Shown: piece after piece, positions 24,828 to 33,074 of the stretch
Layout: each line of letters begins with the position of its first letter
Position numbering within the stretch: position 1 is the stretch's first letter
NCBI RefSeq assembly: GCF_012641465.1
Contig: NZ_JABAIK010000012.1
Span: 1-64,000, forward strand
DNA from: Vibrio agarilyticus
GTDB taxonomy: Bacteria > Pseudomonadota > Gammaproteobacteria > Enterobacterales > Vibrionaceae
Direction of reading: 5' to 3'
DNA length: 64,000 nucleotides
Notes under the pieces: model-generated
Told to the model about the DNA's origin: nothing
Databases searched by the model: none
The model's input: the letters and a program-made list of their open reading frames with translations, nothing else
Translations under genes and position numbers: made by a program

Positions 24828-25787
24828 ATGAACAAGAAATGTTTGGCGTTGACTGCTGCCTCTGTCCTACTTGCATTTGGCGTTAATGCCAAAACTTTAA
24901 CCTTAGGGCACGCAATGAACATTGAGAGCGCTGCGCATGCGGGAATGACGATTTTTGCCGAAAAAGTAAAGCAAAAATCAAATGGTGAAATGGACGTGCG
25001 CATTTTTCCAAATGGCATGTTGGGCTCTGAGCGCGACCAAGCTGAGCAAGTTGTCACCGGCGCGATTGATATGGCCAAAATTAACGGTTCACTCGCGGAA
25101 TCCTTTGAGCCGAGCTATTCGGTGATCTCTATTCCTTTTCTATTTCGCGACGCCAGCCATATGCACCAGTTTATTCGTAGCGAGGCGGCAGAAAAGTTAC
25201 TCAATGCCAGTAAGGGCAAAGGCTTTATCGGTGTGACGCTCTATGATTCTGGCTCGCGCAGCTTTTACAGCTCAAAACCGATTAAGACACCCGATGATTT
25301 GGCTGGCTTAAAAGTGCGTGTGCCTGAATCTCCCACCATGATGGAGATGGTCCGTTTGCTGGGCGCAAAAGCGACGCCTGTGCCATTTACAGAGGTTTAT
25401 ACTGCGCTGCAGCAAGGTGTCATTGATGCCGCTGAAAATAACATCTCAAGCCTTGTAGAGATGAAGCATTCTGAAGTGGCGAAATATTACTCACTTGATC
25501 AACATATGATCACGCCAGATCTGATTATGATTTCTGAATCAACTTGGGGCAGCTTAACGCCTGCGCAGCAAAAAATCGTTAAAGAAGCGGCGCTTGAATC
25601 CATGGAAGAGGAGATCAAAATCTGGGCAGAAATTGACAATCGCAACATGGAAGTGGCGAAAAAATCGGGTGTCGAGTTTATCGAAGTGGATAAGAAGTTG
25701 TTCGCAGATAAGGTCAAACCTATGTTAGCGGGTGCAAAACAAGATCCGAACCTCCGTTATTACATTGATGCGATTGAAGGTATGTAA
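24828..25787 (+). CDS. dctP: TRAP transporter solute-binding protein (DctP family)
   Basis: A 319-aa periplasmic protein with a clear signal peptide (MNKKCLALTAASVLLAFGVNA). The mature part has the TRAP-SBP features: LGHAMN at the start, the conserved Arg in GLKVRVPESPTMMEMVRLLGA that clamps a carboxylate, and FTEVYTALQQGVIDAAEN. It captures an organic acid, here most likely an unsaturated or keto uronate or a short oligouronide, given the neighbours. It is the first of three TRAP genes. A stem-loop follows it, as is common where the binding protein is made in excess. Confidence 0.92.
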   Translation: MNKKCLALTAASVLLAFGVNAKTLTLGHAMNIESAAHAGMTIFAEKVKQKSNGEMDVRIFPNGMLGSERDQAEQVVTGAIDMAKINGSLAESFEPSYSVISIPFLFRDASHMHQFIRSEAAEKLLNASKGKGFIGVTLYDSGSRSFYSSKPIKTPDDLAGLKVRVPESPTMMEMVRLLGAKATPVPFTEVYTALQQGVIDAAENNISSLVEMKHSEVAKYYSLDQHMITPDLIMISESTWGSLTPAQQKIVKEAALESMEEEIKIWAEIDNRNMEVAKKSGVEFIEVDKKLFADKVKPMLAGAKQDPNLRYYIDAIEGM

Positions 25788-25821
25788 CCACTCGCTTAAT
25801 GAAAAATGGTATCAATAGTTT

Positions 25822-25880
25822 AAAGCCGCGCTGATGATATTCATACGAGTATCAAACCTGCCAGTGCGGCTTATTTTACG
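25822..25880 (+). terminator. Stem-loop between dctP and dctQ
   Basis: AAGCCGC (25823-25829) pairs with GCGGCTT (25866-25872); CTG and CAG extend the stem past a one-base mismatch. ATTTTACG follows, a weak U-tract. It is probably a partial terminator or 3'-end stabiliser that raises dctP over dctQM. Confidence 0.55.
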
Positions 25881-25901
25881 TTCTGTGATTAAGGATTCAG
25901 G

Positions 25902-26402
25902 ATGTACCCAATCATTCATAAAATAAAACAAGGGATTGACCAAGTCGTGTTAGCGGTTTGTAGCTTGGCGATATTAACCCTTGTCGTTACCGTGACATGG
26001 CAAGTCTTTAGCCGTTATGTACTTAATGACCCAAGCTCGTTCACCGATGAACTCGCCCGCTACACCATGATTTGGTTTGGTTTACTTGGCGCCAGTTATC
26101 TATTTGGCAAAAATGGGCATTTGGCTATCACATTATTTATTAGTGCCGTCAGTGAGCCTTTGAAAAAATGGGCGTATTTGATGATTAATATCGTCTCTTT
26201 GCTGTTTATTAACCTTGCGATGATTAAGGGCGGTATTCAGCTTATTGGGCGAACGATGCAGCAGTTTTCTCCAGCACTGCAAATGCCAATGGCTTACGTC
26301 TATTTGATTTTGCCTATCGCGGGCGTTTTGATGTCGGTTTATATCATCATTAACACACTTGAGGTCTTTAGCATGAACGCGGTGAAGGAGCAGAGCGAGT
26401 AG
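25902..26402 (+). CDS. dctQ: TRAP transporter small membrane subunit (DctQ family)
   Basis: A 166-aa protein with four transmembrane helices (about 18-38, 53-72, 90-110, 128-150). WQVFSRYVLNDPSSFTDELARYTMIWFGLLGA includes the family-type W-Q-V-x-R-Y and DELAR motifs. It forms the membrane complex with DctM and supports Na+-driven uptake from the DctP protein. The ATG follows AAGGATTCAGG, and its stop is one base from the dctM start, so the two are coupled. Confidence 0.92.
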   Translation: MYPIIHKIKQGIDQVVLAVCSLAILTLVVTVTWQVFSRYVLNDPSSFTDELARYTMIWFGLLGASYLFGKNGHLAITLFISAVSEPLKKWAYLMINIVSLLFINLAMIKGGIQLIGRTMQQFSPALQMPMAYVYLILPIAGVLMSVYIIINTLEVFSMNAVKEQSE

Positions 26403-26403
26403 G

Positions 26404-27708
26404 ATGGATATTTCAGTTGGATTTTGGCTACTGTGCCTGTTTTTGGTGATGATTGCATTTAGCATTCCGATTGCTATTGCTATTGCGATGTCGTCGCTGG
26501 TGATCATGTGCACCATTATGCCACTTGATGTGGCCTTTATGACGGCGGGTCAGAAAATTATTACTGGCATCGATAGCTTTAGTTTACTCGCCATTCCCTT
26601 TTTTATTTTGGCGGGCAACATTATGAACCGCGGTGGTATTGCTACGCGTTTGGTTGAGTTTGCTAAATTACTTGTAGGAAGAATGCCTGGTGCGTTGGCG
26701 CATGTGAATGTGATTGCCAATATGCTGTTTGGCTCGGTCTCAGGATCAGCAGTTGCGGCCGCCGCGGCAGTGGGAAAAACCTTAGAGCCAGAGCTGGAAA
26801 AAGAGGGCTATGATCGCGCGTTTTCAACCGCAGTGAATGTGGCCTCTTGCCCGGCGGGTCTATTAATTCCCCCGAGTAATTCGTTAATTGTGTTTTCCGT
26901 TGTCAGTGGCGGTACGTCGATTGCTGCGCTGTTTATTGCCGGCTATGTCCCAGGGATTTTAATGGGTTTAAGCTGCATGGTGGTGGCCTATTTTATCGCA
27001 AAGAAAAAGGGATATCACAGCATTGCCGCACGAGTCACAGCCAAACAGGCGCTGGTCACAACATGGCGCGCAATTCCCAGCCTTGGGCTCGTGGTGGTGG
27101 TTATTGGCGGCATTATCGGCGGTGTGTTCACTGCGACAGAAGGGGCGTGTATTGCGGTATTATATGCGTTTTTCTTGTCACTCGCCTATCGCAGCTTAAG
27201 TTGGCAAGATATGCGAACTGTGAGCATTGAAACCGCAGAAATTACCGGGATCATGCTGTTCTTGATTGGTGCATCGACCATCATGTCTTGGGCAATGGCG
27301 TTTACTGGCCTGCCGACGTTGATCAGCGAATGGATGTTATCGATATCGGATAACCCTGTGATCATTTTCATTTTGATGAACCTGATTTTGCTGGTGGTTG
27401 GGATGTTTATGGACCTGACTCCCGCGGTGCTGATCTTCACCCCTATCTTTATGCCCATCGCGACTCAATTGGGCATGCACCCGATTCATTTTGCGATGAT
27501 GATTATCTTTAATCTCTGTATTGGTATTGCGACACCACCTGTCGGCACCGCGCTGTTTGTTGGCTGCAGTGTCAGTGGCGCTAAAATCGAACAGGTCATT
27601 CGCGCTCTGTTGCCATTTTGCGCGGTGCTGATGCTGACCTTGCTCGCGATTACCTTTATTCCTGATATTAGTCTTGCGCTGCCAAGAGCATTTGGTTTGA
27701 TAGAGTAG
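26404..27708 (+). CDS. dctM: TRAP transporter large membrane subunit (DctM family)
   Basis: A 434-aa protein of about twelve helices, the ion-coupled permease of the TRAP system. Motifs seen: FSLLAIPFFILAGNIMNRGGI, FGSVSGSAVAAAAAVG in the first half, and MFMDLTPAVLIFTPIFMP with NLCIGIATPPVGTALF in the second half. Together with DctPQ it would import alginate-derived uronates into the cytoplasm, where the PL17 enzymes and KdgF act. Its terminator (27884) is separated from the stop codon by a family B repeat. Confidence 0.94.
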   Translation: MDISVGFWLLCLFLVMIAFSIPIAIAIAMSSLVIMCTIMPLDVAFMTAGQKIITGIDSFSLLAIPFFILAGNIMNRGGIATRLVEFAKLLVGRMPGALAHVNVIANMLFGSVSGSAVAAAAAVGKTLEPELEKEGYDRAFSTAVNVASCPAGLLIPPSNSLIVFSVVSGGTSIAALFIAGYVPGILMGLSCMVVAYFIAKKKGYHSIAARVTAKQALVTTWRAIPSLGLVVVVIGGIIGGVFTATEGACIAVLYAFFLSLAYRSLSWQDMRTVSIETAEITGIMLFLIGASTIMSWAMAFTGLPTLISEWMLSISDNPVIIFILMNLILLVVGMFMDLTPAVLIFTPIFMPIATQLGMHPIHFAMMIIFNLCIGIATPPVGTALFVGCSVSGAKIEQVIRALLPFCAVLMLTLLAITFIPDISLALPRAFGLIE

Positions 27709-27724
27709 AGACTTAATCCAAGTA

Positions 27725-27862
27725 TATACCCAAACAACTTGAAGATGCAGGTAGGCGACCAACGAGCAAAGCCTCTGAGCACTTCGTGAACATAGATAAA
27801 CTATGTGATGAGGTTTGTGAGTGCCCGTCAACAGCGCTGCAACTTCAAGTAGGACGGGTATA
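27725..27862. repeat. Short dispersed repeat (family B)
   Basis: A 138-bp copy, left end TATACCCAAACAACTTGAAG, right end CAAGTAGGACGGGTATA. Against the 127-bp copies it has the 11-bp insert ACTTCGTGAAC. It lies between dctM and its terminator, so it should be present in the TRAP mRNA. Confidence 0.9.
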
Positions 27863-27883
27863 ACGGCGCGATATTCACTCTTC

Positions 27884-27912
27884 ACAAGCCAGCCTCGAGC
27901 TGGCTTGTTTGT
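27884..27912 (+). terminator. Terminator of the TRAP operon
   Basis: ACAAGCCAGC and GCTGGCTTGT form a perfect 10-bp stem with a 5-base loop, followed by TTGTCT. Confidence 0.75.
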
Positions 27913-27948
27913 CTCTGCGGAAGCTGAATATTAATAAAGAGCAATGGC

Positions 27949-27991
27949 TATACCCAAACAACGTTCAGCAGCTTGAGGTTACTTGGGTATA
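27949..27991. repeat. Chimeric minimal repeat element
   Basis: A 43-bp element with a family B left end (TATACCCAAACAACGTT) and a family A right end (CTTGAGGTTACTTGGGTATA). It shares its last TATA with the complete family A copy that starts at 27990. Confidence 0.6.
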
Positions 27992-28271
27992 TACCCAAGT
28001 GACCTCGAGATGCTGGATTCAGAGCCGGCTCACTGAGCTGAGAGCAAGGCAAACAACGCAGCGAAATAGCGAGTCTATTTTCAAGTTGTTTAACGCACTT
28101 TCGTTACAACAAAAAGCGGTTCAGTGATTGGCTCCCAAGGGGCGAGCTGTCTTGGCTTATCAGCTTTGTTGACGATTTTCGATTGAGAACCACTCAATCT
28201 TCAAATCCTCGCCTCACTGACAAACCAAGTCATTCTCGCTGAACCATGCATCTTGAGGTTACTTGGGTATA
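27990..28271. repeat. Long dispersed repeat (family A), complete copy
   Basis: Exactly 282 bp, inverted relative to the copy at 24197. Left end TATACCCAAGTGACCTCGAG, right end CTTGAGGTTACTTGGGTATA. It lies between the convergent TRAP operon and PL7 gene. A family B fragment (28276-28321, TTTGTAACGAAAAG and CTTCAAGTGGAAAGGGGATA) follows directly. Confidence 0.92.
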
Positions 28272-28345
28272 GCCATTTACTTTGTAACGAAAAGTGCGGA
28301 AGCTTCAAGTGGAAAGGGGATACTTATTTGAGAAATCAGGGGGTT

Positions 28346-28373
28346 AAAAAAAAGCCAGCGAGAGGCGCTGGCT
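28346..28373 (-). terminator. Terminator of the second PL7 lyase gene
   Basis: On the minus strand AGCCAGCG and CGCTGGCT form an 8-bp stem with a 5-base loop, followed by eight T. It lies about 30 bases after the stop codon. Confidence 0.92.
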
Positions 28374-28402
28374 AAAGAGGAGTTGTCAATTTTTTATAAG
28401 AA

Positions 28403-29263
28403 TTAATGAATCACAGGCTGCTTTTCAACAGAATAAGTCAGCTTGTGGAAATGGGCTTCACTTTCGCCATTTTTAAATTGGTTGTACACACCCGCTTTGA
28501 AATAGCTGATCATGTCTTTCCAGTAAGTAATATCGTGGTTAACGACGGTTTTGCCATTGTGGTTAATCACCAGTTGCTCGCCACCGACATAGATATCAAA
28601 CTTATCGGTTTCACCACCTGTCGCAATTGGGCCGATTGGAAGACGAACGTACGCTTTTTTGCACGCCTCAGTCTCTTTATTACCGCTTTTTGAGCCACAG
28701 TTTACCGCGTTGTTTTTGATCACCGCCCAGTACCAATCTTTCTTACCGCTGCGATTGGCATCGTATACGACGCGTAGAAGTGGGTGAGGAATGTAGCCTT
28801 CACCGTGTGAACCTGGCTTGCCATCAAAATAAGTGCCTTTGTTGTGCACTTGCAGATAGGTCATTTCGTCATTTTTCTTGTCGCTATCTTTAACAGACGC
28901 TTTTGGATTGATCGCTTCAAATTCAGCGCTCAATAAATGGAAGGTGTTTGCATCGTCGACACGGAAGTTTTCGTTTACGCGAATTTCGCTACGGTTTTTG
29001 TAACCGGCCATCTTAAAGACCATGGCTTCAGTCGCTTTATCGATATAGAAGTGGTCAAATACGACGCCTTCAAATTTTCCGCCATCAGCATACTCTTCTT
29101 TGTTGCCAGATTTTCCTGCAGGATCAGACATCTGCAATTTAGAGATTTTTAGAATATCTTGAAATTTTTGATAGTCTGCGGGTACGCCCAAGTCAGCGGC
29201 GTTGACGCAAAATACACTTGACATAGCTACTGCAAAAAGACTGAGTTTCATATTGTTTTTCAT
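28403..29263 (-). CDS. Secreted PL7 alginate lyase (compact, second type)
   Basis: A 286-aa lyase with a signal peptide (MKNNMKLSLFAVAMSSVFCV, cut near NAA). PL7 motifs are RSEIR at 91-95, QVHNKG at 138-143 and YFKAGVYNQF near 258. QVH rather than QIH is frequent in lyases with mannuronate or mixed preference, but this rule is soft. Its sequence style (SDPAGKSGNK, FDHFYID, LQVHNKGT) matches the first domain of the tandem lipoprotein at 31142, not the lyase at 6414. ATG 29263 fits AAAGG 9 bases upstream; in-frame ATG 29293 would spoil the signal peptide. It is downstream of the porin gene. Confidence 0.92.
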   Translation of the reverse strand: MKNNMKLSLFAVAMSSVFCVNAADLGVPADYQKFQDILKISKLQMSDPAGKSGNKEEYADGGKFEGVVFDHFYIDKATEAMVFKMAGYKNRSEIRVNENFRVDDANTFHLLSAEFEAINPKASVKDSDKKNDEMTYLQVHNKGTYFDGKPGSHGEGYIPHPLLRVVYDANRSGKKDWYWAVIKNNAVNCGSKSGNKETEACKKAYVRLPIGPIATGGETDKFDIYVGGEQLVINHNGKTVVNHDITYWKDMISYFKAGVYNQFKNGESEAHFHKLTYSVEKQPVIH

Positions 29264-29330
29264 AAGGTTTGCCTTTTTAACTATTTGTTGCATGGGCTAA
29301 CTTATAGCCTCATCGTTTGAATGTTAACCA

Positions 29331-29363
29331 AAAATACAGCGCTACTAAGAGCGCTGTATTTTC
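29331..29363 (-). terminator. Terminator of the porin gene
   Basis: AAAATACAGCGCT and AGCGCTGTATTTT are exact complements (13 bp) around a 6-base loop. On the minus strand a T-run follows. It ends the porin transcript before the PL7 gene. It is symmetrical enough to act on both strands. Confidence 0.85.
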
Positions 29364-29495
29364 AATAAATTCCTGAATAGGGAGCCAAGCGATGCCGTTT
29401 GATTGAAAACTCGCGGCTGTCACGCTGCGTCGCTCATGCATTGGAAAGGTATGCTCGTTCTCTTTCGCTCAGCACCGCTTGGTTTTTTGAGCCGC

Positions 29496-30308
29496 TTAGA
29501 AGCTGTATTTAATGCCTAAGCGGTATTTCATTTCACGCTCATCTGTGGTGCTACCAAGGTCAACGGTCCAAATTTCCGCAAACGGTTGCCAGCTACCAAA
29601 TTTGTAGCCGGTTTTAAAGCCAAGATCCCATTCCCAATCTTTGTCATTATATTGCAATACGTTATCTAACGATTTAACGTAGTTGGCTTCGTATGCAAGA
29701 GATAACTTAGGCAGAGACTCTATTTTGTAAGAGCCAGTCAAAGTGACTTTATATTTTTGTGGATTGCTTTGGCGGTCACCATAAACGTTTTTGTCACCAT
29801 ATGTTTGATAGTTACGGAAATCGGCAAACTCATGACGATAACGTAAAGCGGTAGTTAATCCCATATCGGCTTTGTAACCAACACGAAATTGCGGTTTGTA
29901 GGTCACTTTTTTTAACGTATGGTCTTTAGACGAGTCTGGATTCTCAAACGCAAACGCAATCGGCATCCCAATTTGAATATACCAATTTTTATCAATGGTG
30001 TACTGCGAGCCTAAGTCAAGTTCGGTTTCATAGATATAAGGGTCACTTAAGAATTTTGAGGTATCTTTTTTATCTTGAAATTTCACTTCAAGACCGGCGT
30101 TAAACTTGACCTGTTTGTCATATTTCCAACTGTCGCTGATTTTAACCCGTGACGATTGGCGAACATCCTTAGATTTTTCAGAGCCATCATTGTTGTTATA
30201 TTCAACACTGTCGCGCCATTCATGTCGAAAGTCGATAGCAGCACCAGTCGCAGCGCCAGCGGTAAGCGATGTTGCCACAGCAATGGCAAGTAGGTTCATC
30301 TTTTTCAT
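29496..30308 (-). CDS. KdgM-family oligouronide-specific outer-membrane porin
   Basis: A 270-aa protein. The signal peptide (MKKMNLLAIAVATSLTAGAATG) is followed by an all-beta mature chain starting AAIDFRHEWRDS and ending in the C-terminal Phe (MKYRLGIKYSF) required for barrel assembly. Alternating hydrophobic strands and many basic residues in loops are typical of the 12-strand KdgM/NanC family, which passes acidic oligosaccharides. Placed between two alginate lyase genes, it most likely lets oligoalginate enter the periplasm for the TRAP system. An operator-like site lies 65 bp upstream. Confidence 0.88.
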   Translation of the reverse strand: MKKMNLLAIAVATSLTAGAATGAAIDFRHEWRDSVEYNNNDGSEKSKDVRQSSRVKISDSWKYDKQVKFNAGLEVKFQDKKDTSKFLSDPYIYETELDLGSQYTIDKNWYIQIGMPIAFAFENPDSSKDHTLKKVTYKPQFRVGYKADMGLTTALRYRHEFADFRNYQTYGDKNVYGDRQSNPQKYKVTLTGSYKIESLPKLSLAYEANYVKSLDNVLQYNDKDWEWDLGFKTGYKFGSWQPFAEIWTVDLGSTTDEREMKYRLGIKYSF

Positions 30309-31090
30309 TGTTATCTCACTTGTTGTTATAGTGGTTCCCTAACCGAAATGACGGTGGGTCTGTCATCTCTTTATGTCATACAATAATGCTATAATCTTTA
30401 TAAAAGAAAAACCGTGAGCAATCGCGTGATAATCGAAAGTGATCATTTGAAAAACATGAACTTAATCACGAAATGGTTAAGGTTTATGGTCTATAGCGAA
30501 AACGAGAAAGAAAAGAGGGTTGAAATTGTGATAGATAATCTTAGGCATTATAGATGCGGCATATAAAGCATCTTTGGCTTATTTAATTCTCGTAATTCCA
30601 TTAACAATAATGCCTTTTACTTTGAATATTAAATGTTATTAAGATGATCAATTAGGATGCGCCATTGCCTATTTTGTATCTTTAAGTATTTTTCAGATTA
30701 ATCCTGGTTTTTTTAACCTTTTGTTTTTATTGGTTTTATGTTTTTTAGATGCGGGTTTTAACTTTGCTCTCATGTTAGCACGTATATCATCTAACTCTGT
30801 TGATATTTCTGTTTTTAGTGCCTGTTTATTTTAAACTATGTGATAAACATTGCGATTCGACAATGATGATGTCGTATAGAGAGCGGTGACATTATCTCAA
30901 TGTATAAAGTTCGCGTTTTGCCTCCGTTCGCTGTCGATTCGGCTTCTTGCTTAGGTGATACCTGATGAGGCATCCCAAAGATGAAAAGCGGAGTATTAAT
31001 AAAGCTGATGTGGTCATCACAACCAAGGAATTGATCTAAAATACAAGACTCTTAAGCGTGACATCACCATTTTAATTGTTTTAATCATAC
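30309..31090. other. Long AT-rich gene-free region
   Basis: About 780 bp between the porin start and the terminator of the tandem lyase gene. It contains the porin control region, with ATGTCATACAA at 30373. No open frame with a plausible start and protein, no repeat family member and no RNA structure was seen in the rest. Confidence 0.5.
30373..30383 (-). promoter_or_regulatory. Predicted GntR/FCD operator before the porin gene
   Basis: TTGTATGACAT on the minus strand keeps GT-N3-AC and all but one fixed base of TNGTNNNACNA. It is 65 bp before the porin start. Confidence 0.48.
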
Positions 31091-31114
31091 AAAAACGCAC
31101 GCTTGAAGCGTGCG
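31091..31114 (-). terminator. Terminator of the tandem PL7 gene
   Basis: On the minus strand CGCACGC and GCGTGCG form a 7-bp GC-rich stem with a 5-base loop, then TTTTTG. It lies 27 bases after the stop. Confidence 0.88.
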
Positions 31115-31141
31115 CTTGTGACAACGGTAATCAATAGACAC

Positions 31142-32914
31142 TTAATAGTGTTCGACAGTCACTTCACCAAAACTGACATCAAAAATTTCGCCACGGTAGC
31201 TCTCTTTTGGCGTAAATTGTGGGTAAATTCCTGCTTTGAAGTAATAGGCGACATCAGACGCAGCCCAATCTTGCGAGAAAGTGACGTAATCGCCGTTGTT
31301 ATCGCGAATTTTATCCCCCCAACGCAAGGTTCGAGTAATGGGGTTTTCACCGTTGTCATCGGATGTAGTGACGGTTAATGCTGTCTCATCGGCATGAATC
31401 GTATAACGCCACGCTTCACCAGCAGAATACGTACCCAAGTCCACACTGAATGATTCACAGTGATCGCAACTTTGGTTATCACGCTCAAAGTCATCGTTTA
31501 ACACGGCGCGCACGGGGCGGCCATTCCCCTCCCAAAGCAATTTAACTAAGGCTTGTTTGATTTCAAAACCGTGGATTTGCCCGACGACGACTTTGGGTAG
31601 CTGATTGCTAATGTTAGGGTATTGTTCAATTTTGATATTGGCGCTGAGTTTGTGTTGCGTTGCATCAGTTCGTTCGTCATCGATATACCAGCTGGTATCG
31701 GTATCACCAGTACTGCAATCTGGATTGTCGCTGCTGCGATAAAGTTCGCGTAGCTCTGAGCGAATGTAACTTGAATTGGCGGTTGATACGCCGTAGCTCA
31801 TATCAGTACGAAAGTGCATTCGTCCGTTCTCGACATTAAAGTAAGATAGGTTGACGGTTTCATCAATGATGTTGCTGTTGTTACTTAAAACGTCTTTTGA
31901 GCTGGATTGACAGCGCGCTGGCTCCAATTCCGCCGCGTTACTGCCGCCTGAGCCATACCAATCATCGCGACTTGGCGGAATGGTGATTTTCCAGCTATCA
32001 ATATCCCAACGATTTGTGCCATCGAATGGCGTTTCACTGTAGCGAAGCTCTTTGAAATGAACATTGGCGGTGCCATTGTCAAATTGGTTATAGACACCTG
32101 CCTTAAAGTAGCTCAGCAGGTGCTCCCAATATTCAATGTCGCGAGTATGGATAACTTGGTCGTTGACGCTGATAGTCAGGGTATTTTCAAATACGCTGAG
32201 CGCGAAATCGGTGAAGTTGTTGATATCAGCCTTGCCAAGATCAATGCGCTCATAAGAGTTTCCGCCATCACAAGCTGACGAGCTCGACTGGTCGCAATTC
32301 AGCGCATTAATTTTCAGCACTGCCCAATAGTGACCAAATTGGCTATTGCGCTCTTGCTCCCACACCACGCGTAATAGAGGATGCGGAATACCACCGGTGC
32401 CATCGCTTTCTGTCCCCTTATTGTGAATTTGCAAGAAGGTGACTTCATCTTTACTGGCGTCTGAGTTTGCCATCGCCACATCAATATTGGGTAACTTAAC
32501 GCTGGCGTTGAGGGTGCGTTTAATTCCTGTTTGGTTGACATCAAAATTGGTCAGCTCGCGTACTTCAGAGCGCATTGAGTAGCCAGACATTGAGAAAACC
32601 AGTTCTTCGCTGGTTTTTTCAGCGTAAAAATGGTCGGTTTTATAGCCGTCAAACTCATCGCTGTATATGGTATCTTTGTTGCCCGCTGCGCCATTAGGAT
32701 CGGACACCTGTAGCGTCGAACCTTCCAAAATGGTTTTGTATTGCGCCAGAGAAAAAGGCGCGACCGTTTCTACTGGGACGCTAGGATCGCTAGGGTCATC
32801 TGGCTCGGTGACGGGAGGCGTGGGTGGGTTAGTTTGACTTGAAGAGCTGCTTCCGCCGCCGCACCCAAACGTCAATGTTGCTAAAATAGCGAGCGTAATC
32901 GTTCTTAATTCCAT
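31142..32914 (-). CDS. Lipoprotein with two PL7 alginate lyase domains
   Basis: A 590-aa protein. Lipobox LTFGC (Cys18), then a Ser/Pro/Asp linker (about 20-50) and two complete PL7 domains. Domain 1 (about 52-295): RSEVR 115-119, QIHNKG 162-167, YFKAGVYNQ 269-277. Domain 2 (about 300-590): RSELR 385-389, QIH 446-448, YYFKAGIYPQ 557-566. Both motif sets are intact, so both should be catalytic. Domain 1 is of the type encoded at 28403, domain 2 of the type at 6414 (WKIT-P, VVVGQIH). It is probably anchored in the outer membrane. An operator-like site lies 41 bp upstream. Confidence 0.92.
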   Translation of the reverse strand: MELRTITLAILATLTFGCGGGSSSSSQTNPPTPPVTEPDDPSDPSVPVETVAPFSLAQYKTILEGSTLQVSDPNGAAGNKDTIYSDEFDGYKTDHFYAEKTSEELVFSMSGYSMRSEVRELTNFDVNQTGIKRTLNASVKLPNIDVAMANSDASKDEVTFLQIHNKGTESDGTGGIPHPLLRVVWEQERNSQFGHYWAVLKINALNCDQSSSSACDGGNSYERIDLGKADINNFTDFALSVFENTLTISVNDQVIHTRDIEYWEHLLSYFKAGVYNQFDNGTANVHFKELRYSETPFDGTNRWDIDSWKITIPPSRDDWYGSGGSNAAELEPARCQSSSKDVLSNNSNIIDETVNLSYFNVENGRMHFRTDMSYGVSTANSSYIRSELRELYRSSDNPDCSTGDTDTSWYIDDERTDATQHKLSANIKIEQYPNISNQLPKVVVGQIHGFEIKQALVKLLWEGNGRPVRAVLNDDFERDNQSCDHCESFSVDLGTYSAGEAWRYTIHADETALTVTTSDDNGENPITRTLRWGDKIRDNNGDYVTFSQDWAASDVAYYFKAGIYPQFTPKESYRGEIFDVSFGEVTVEHY

Positions 32915-32954
32915 GGTAATTTCACACTATTGTTAGTTTTATACATTATTTCAT

Positions 32955-32965
32955 TTGTATTATTA
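32955..32965. promoter_or_regulatory. Predicted GntR/FCD operator before the tandem lyase gene
   Basis: TTGTATTATTA, the same variant as before the second GntR gene at 4107. It is 41 bp before the start codon at 32914. Confidence 0.42.
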
Positions 32966-33074
32966 TATAACTATCGAGTTGGTGTGAAAATGAGACAATC
33001 GCCGCCCTAATTTTCGGAGTGGCGATTTTTTGTACTGAACTGGCAACTCTAATGATCTGAAAGGTATCGATTCT

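Noticed and set aside
29364-29495. Possible integron attC-like or other structured element between the porin and PL7 genes (CCAAGCG and CGCTTGG arms)
   Set aside because: The paired arms are short and the conserved attC core sites are absent. There is no cassette or integrase nearby.
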